Assembly (NCBI GenBank): GCA_042701975.1
Contig: CP170561.1
Span: forward strand, 2,666,001-2,730,000
DNA from: JAFALK01 sp042701975
GTDB taxonomy: Bacteria > Pseudomonadota > Gammaproteobacteria > Burkholderiales > Burkholderiaceae_C
Direction of reading: 5' to 3'
Length of the DNA: 64,000 nucleotides
The notes under the pieces were generated by a model, which did not search any database, was not told the DNA's origin, and worked only from the letters and a program-made list of their open reading frames with translations. Made by a program: the position numbers and the translations under genes. Positions 60,800-64,000 of this stretch are shown one piece after another; within the stretch, counting starts at the first letter, position 1; each line of letters begins with the position of its first letter.

Positions 60800-61726
60800 A
60801 TGTCCATGAACCTCTCCTGGCTCGAAGATTTCCTGGCCCTGGCGGCCACGGGCAACTTCTCGCGCGCGGCCGAGGAACGCCACATGACCCAGCCCGCCTT
60901 CAGCCGCCGCATCCGCGCGCTGGAAGAGTGGCTGGGCACCGAGCTCTTCGACCGCAGCAGCCAGCCCGCACGGCTCACCGCAGCCGGCGAGTGGTTCCGC
61001 GGCACGGCCGAGGAGCTGCTCGCCCGCATCGCCCGCGTGCCCGGCGAGGCGCGTGCGGTGGCGGATGCGCAATCGGCCACGCTGCGCTTCGCGGCCACGC
61101 ACGCCTTGTCGTTCACCTTCCTGCCCGACTGGTTGCGCGGGCTGGAAGAACGCATCGAGATCGGTCCGGTCAGCCTGGTGTCCGACGTGCTCGAACGCTG
61201 CGAGGCGATGCTGCAGAAAAGCCAGGTGCAGTTCCTCGTCAGCCACGCACTCAACCCGCAGCCGAAGCCGTCTTCCAGCGGCCTGGAAGCACGCGGCTTT
61301 CCCTGGCTGGACGTGGGCAACGATGCGCTGGTCCCCGTCTCGGTACCCAACGAGCAAGGTCGCCCCCGCCACGCGCTGCTCGACGCAAGGGCTGATGCGC
61401 CGCTGCAGGTGCTCAGCTACAGCCCCGAGTCCGGCATGGGTCGCATGCTGCGCGAGGTCCACGGCGGCGCACTCGACCGCTTGCCGGCGCAGCTCGCGGT
61501 CCAGGCGCATCTGGCCTCCGCGCTGCGCACGATGACGCTGAACGGGCGTGGCATGGCGTGGCTGCCGCGCAGCCTGATCGCTGATGACGTCGCCTCAGGA
61601 CGGCTCGTGGAGGCCGCACCCGCCGAGTGGCAGATCCAGATGCGGATCCGCCTCTATCGCGACAAGGCGGCGCTGGACCTGGCTGGCGAGGCGTTCTGGG
61701 CCGCGGTGCGTGTGGCCGGCGGGTGA
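60800..61726 (+). CDS. LysR family transcriptional regulator
   Basis: A 308-residue LysR regulator. The helix-turn-helix (FSRAAEERHMTQPAFSRRIR, residues about 18-37) is typical, followed by an effector domain. The start is one of two nearby ATGs (60800 or 60806), with no clear ribosome-binding site. Divergent from the tartrate dehydratase gene, so most likely a tartrate-responsive regulator. Ends 13 bp from the convergent small gene. Confidence 0.9.
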   Translation: MSMNLSWLEDFLALAATGNFSRAAEERHMTQPAFSRRIRALEEWLGTELFDRSSQPARLTAAGEWFRGTAEELLARIARVPGEARAVADAQSATLRFAATHALSFTFLPDWLRGLEERIEIGPVSLVSDVLERCEAMLQKSQVQFLVSHALNPQPKPSSSGLEARGFPWLDVGNDALVPVSVPNEQGRPRHALLDARADAPLQVLSYSPESGMGRMLREVHGGALDRLPAQLAVQAHLASALRTMTLNGRGMAWLPRSLIADDVASGRLVEAAPAEWQIQMRIRLYRDKAALDLAGEAFWAAVRVAGG

Positions 61727-61739
61727 GCCTGGGCTGCGT

Positions 61740-62054
61740 TCAGCCGCGCTTGATGACCCGGGCGACCTTGCCGTTCTTCACGTGCACGACGGTGGTCCGC
61801 AGCCCCAGGGCAGTCTGCTCGGGGAACTCCACCACGGCAACGTCCGCGGCTGACTTGGGCAGCTTGGCGCCCACATGCTTGGCCAGATCGGCGATCAAGG
61901 TGTCGGGCTTGGCGGCGCCGACGGGCTTCGGTTTGCCGGCAAGGGTCAAGGCCACTTGCGGCGCCTGCTGGACCACCCGGCCCAAGGGCCGGATGTGCTC
62001 GGGAACGGCTTCCCGGGCAATGCGCAAGATGTCGGAGTTGCTGTTCGTCGCCAT
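61740..62054 (-). CDS. small partner protein of the C25-like peptidase
   Basis: A 104-residue protein beginning MATNSNSDILRIAREAVPEH. It has no known domain; the C-terminal half (VAVVEFPEQTALGLRTTVVHVKNGKVARV) looks like a beta-rich region. GGAGGAA lies before the ATG. It starts 11 nt after the peptidase gene on the same strand, so they are one operon. It could be an inhibitor, a substrate or an adaptor; the sequence does not decide. Confidence 0.7.
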   Translation of the reverse strand: MATNSNSDILRIAREAVPEHIRPLGRVVQQAPQVALTLAGKPKPVGAAKPDTLIADLAKHVGAKLPKSAADVAVVEFPEQTALGLRTTVVHVKNGKVARVIKRG

Positions 62055-62065
62055 GATTCCTCCGA

Positions 62066-63133
62066 TTACAAGGTGGCCTCGGCATGACCATAGCACTGTG
62101 CCTGAAGTACGGTTTTCAACACGTACTTCTGGTCACTGGTGTTCTGGCTCAACGCCTCTTTGAGGTAGGCCGCCTTGGCCAGGCGCAGTGCTTCCGCTGC
62201 GGGCTTGCCCTTGCCCAGCTGCTTCCAGACCAAGGCCATCAACGCGGGTCCGAATGCGTTGAAATCGCCAGCGGTGGCGATCCAGTTCGAGCGGGTTGCG
62301 CCGAACACGACCTTGGCACCATGCGACAGGCAGGCGAGCGCGACCTGATTCTTGGAAGTCCTCGCGCCCTCGGTGGCCGGCGCGATGTCCAGCATGGCCG
62401 AGTAACAGGAGCTGAAGGACACCACGGCGCCGCGCAGATCGCACAGGTCGAACAGCTGCGCGGACAGTGCGCGCACGAACTCCGCATTCGTGTCGGAGCT
62501 GTGGCCCCAGAGCGAGTCCCAGTCCGGGTCGAAGTTGGCACCATGCAGAAGGATGTGAAAGCGGCCCTTGCCGGAGATCTTTGCCGTCAGACCCGCATCG
62601 GCGACCTTGGCCGGCGGTGAAAGCCGGGGCTTGCCTTTTGCGCCGGTGGTGGCGCCGGGAATGGCACCATGCACGAAGTTCGCGGCGCCGTCGAATTCGT
62701 CGGCCGCCTCTTCGAACGACCCTGCCGGCGTTGCCGTTTTGGGGGCGGCCACTTGGTGCGCCAGCATGGCGAGGAAGGTCGCAGCATCCGGCGTTGCATC
62801 GTCCGGGATGCGCGAGACGGCCCGGGAAGGTGCGTACTCCTCGACGGCCTTGCCCGGAGCAGCGCCATAGGGTGCATCCGTCGGGATGTCCTTGTCGTCG
62901 TCGTGCGACTGGCCGTAGGTCGGATTGGGGCGCATGAAGGGCGGGATCAGGTCGTAGCCGCCGATCAGGCAGGCCGGGCCGGCACCCAGCTTTGCGATCT
63001 GCGCGCGGATGCCTTCCGGCGACTGCCCCGTCACGTCGACGACTTCACCGAGCCGGCCAACGGCCTTGAGGACTTTCTCGCCGGACGAACCGTACTTGGC
63101 CCGTACGCGAGTCGTCGAGCAGATGACGAACAT
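62066..63133 (-). CDS. C25 (gingipain)-like caspase-fold peptidase, cytosolic
   Basis: A 355-residue protein with clan-CD (caspase-fold) features. CLIGGYDLIPPFMRPNPT with the later Asp-rich DDDKDIPTDAPYG and AVSRIPDD matches the C25 order (G-x-D-IP, then sD..Y, then GR-IP). The catalytic dyad is His197 in FHILLHGANFD and Cys243 in VVSFSSCYSA. HGAKVVFGATR near the end is the usual C-terminal strand. No signal peptide, unlike secreted gingipains, and an insert rich in Ala lies at about 115-190. The start at 63133 follows GGGGG. Cytosolic caspase-like proteases often act in regulated cell death or stress responses; that role is a guess here. Confidence 0.75.
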   Translation of the reverse strand: MFVICSTTRVRAKYGSSGEKVLKAVGRLGEVVDVTGQSPEGIRAQIAKLGAGPACLIGGYDLIPPFMRPNPTYGQSHDDDKDIPTDAPYGAAPGKAVEEYAPSRAVSRIPDDATPDAATFLAMLAHQVAAPKTATPAGSFEEAADEFDGAANFVHGAIPGATTGAKGKPRLSPPAKVADAGLTAKISGKGRFHILLHGANFDPDWDSLWGHSSDTNAEFVRALSAQLFDLCDLRGAVVSFSSCYSAMLDIAPATEGARTSKNQVALACLSHGAKVVFGATRSNWIATAGDFNAFGPALMALVWKQLGKGKPAAEALRLAKAAYLKEALSQNTSDQKYVLKTVLQAQCYGHAEATL

Positions 63134-63266
63134 GGGACCCCCGTTCGGGAAATCGGCAGCGCAGGCCGCCTTGTAGGACGAGCTGAGTATGACCAGCGCG
63201 AACGTCGATGGGCCAACGCGGATCAGCAAGTTTGAGGACGGCGGGCTGCAGGACGAGACCCGCCAT

Positions 63267-64000
63267 TCAGCGATTGAAGCTGACCACCAGGAAATCCACG
63301 AAGGCCCGCACCCGCGCCGCCAGCTGATGGCGCTGCGGATAGACGGCGTAGATGTCCGCATCGGGCGTGGAGAACTGCGGCAGCACCTGCACCAGCCGGC
63401 CGTTCTTCAGGTAGCGGTCGATGTCCCACTCGGCGCGCATCAGGATGCCGTGGCCGTCCAGCGCCCAGTTGACGGCGATCTCGCCGTCGTTGGTGGTCAG
63501 CGTGCCGCGTGTCTTGACGGCCTGCGTGCTTGCGTTGCGCCCCTTGCCGCTGGAGAGCCGCCACAGGCCGTAGGCCTCTTCGCCCTGGCGAATGCCAATG
63601 CAGTTGTGCCGCGCCAGCTCGGCCGGCACCTTGGGCGTGCCATGGCGCGCCAGATAGGCCGGTGCGGCGCACAGCAGCCGCCGGTTGGGAGCGATGTGGC
63701 GGGCGATCACGCGGCCGTCGGGCGGTGCGCCGAAGCGGATGCAGACGTCAAAGGAGTCGTCCGTCAGCGGCGGCGGATTGACCGAGAGCTGCAGCTGCAC
63801 TTCGAGCTGCGGATGCTTGCGCACGAAGCGCGAGATCAGCGGCGCCACATGGCTGCGCCCGAAGCCCAGCGTTGCATTCACCCGCAGCAGGCCGGTGGGC
63901 ATGGCCTTGGAGACGCCCAGCAGTTGCTCCATGTCGTTGATGTCGCCGAGGATGCGCCGCGCGTGCTGGAGGTACAGCTCGCCCTCGGGTGTCAGGCTCA
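63267..64000 (-). CDS. LysR family transcriptional regulator, 5' end outside the window
   Basis: A partial gene: the window holds the linker helix (LTPEGELYLQHARRILGDIND) and the complete effector domain up to the stop at 63267. The helix-turn-helix lies beyond position 64000. The segment GLLRVNATLGFGRSHVAPLI and the end AFVDFLVVSF are typical of the CrgA-like LysR branch. Its target gene should be beyond the window. Confidence 0.9.
   Translation of the reverse strand, partial: SLTPEGELYLQHARRILGDINDMEQLLGVSKAMPTGLLRVNATLGFGRSHVAPLISRFVRKHPQLEVQLQLSVNPPPLTDDSFDVCIRFGAPPDGRVIARHIAPNRRLLCAAPAYLARHGTPKVPAELARHNCIGIRQGEEAYGLWRLSSGKGRNASTQAVKTRGTLTTNDGEIAVNWALDGHGILMRAEWDIDRYLKNGRLVQVLPQFSTPDADIYAVYPQRHQLAARVRAFVDFLVVSFNR

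Noticed and set aside
1..64000. CRISPR arrays, tRNA or rRNA genes, phage integrase or att sites
   Set aside because: None recognised on either strand by reading; small RNA genes without clear structure cannot be excluded by eye.

Overview
The window is a GC-rich chromosomal segment with near-continuous coding on both strands. Gene content points to a betaproteobacterium of the Burkholderiales, in the Roseateles/Mitsuaria/Pelomonas neighbourhood. The signs are PEP-CTERM proteins, OhrR-type MarR and LysR regulators beside small catabolic units, a TorF-type porin, and a kdp operon of proteobacterial style. This placement is an inference from families, not from a marker gene. No rRNA, tRNA or CRISPR array was recognised.

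Layout. 1-3.9 kb: an alpha/beta hydrolase with an OhrR-like regulator, then an SDR, an AraC regulator and a flavin reductase-like protein. 3.9-6.5 kb: eutB-eutC plus a VOC protein. 6.5-10 kb: a GIY-YIG-like protein, a decayed PEP-CTERM gene, a secreted GH2 beta-glucuronidase and an NAD(P)-binding protein. 10-12.5 kb: an aldehyde dehydrogenase with a divergent LysR regulator. 12.4-17.7 kb: a DUF900-type hydrolase, divergent from a large multi-pass membrane protein broken by one frameshift, then a class I glutamine amidotransferase. 17.7-21.7 kb: a lower-GC island holding an N-terminally truncated Rhs toxin tip with an HExxH domain, an overlapping secreted immunity candidate, and an IS481-family element.

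21.7-31.6 kb: a DMT transporter with a histidine-rich tail, then a heavy-metal RND efflux operon (adaptor, pump, outer-membrane factor, lipoprotein) divergent from a two-component system. 31.6-35.5 kb: an SRPBCC protein, an MFS exporter, a LysR regulator, an SDR and a tautomerase. 35.5-45.7 kb: the potassium system, in transcription order a 31-codon ORF, kdpF, A, B, C, a TorF-type porin, a CorA-type channel, kdpD and kdpE.

45.7-51 kb: a PEP-CTERM protein, a large S8 protease, an FKBP isomerase and a DUF1439 lipoprotein. 51-54.5 kb: an ArsR-SRPBCC pair, a haloacetate dehalogenase-like hydrolase and a chemotaxis receptor. 54.5-60.7 kb: a minus-strand run of molybdenum oxidoreductase subunits, an orphan binding protein, a Cj0069-family protein and D-tartrate dehydratase, with a divergent LysR gene. 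61.7-63.1 kb: a cytosolic C25 (gingipain)-like peptidase with a small partner. The right edge cuts a LysR gene.

The candidates for little-described biology are the Rhs-zincin/immunity pair, the C25-like peptidase with its 104-residue partner, the frameshifted membrane protein opposite the DUF900 hydrolase, and the small ORF that opens the kdp operon.
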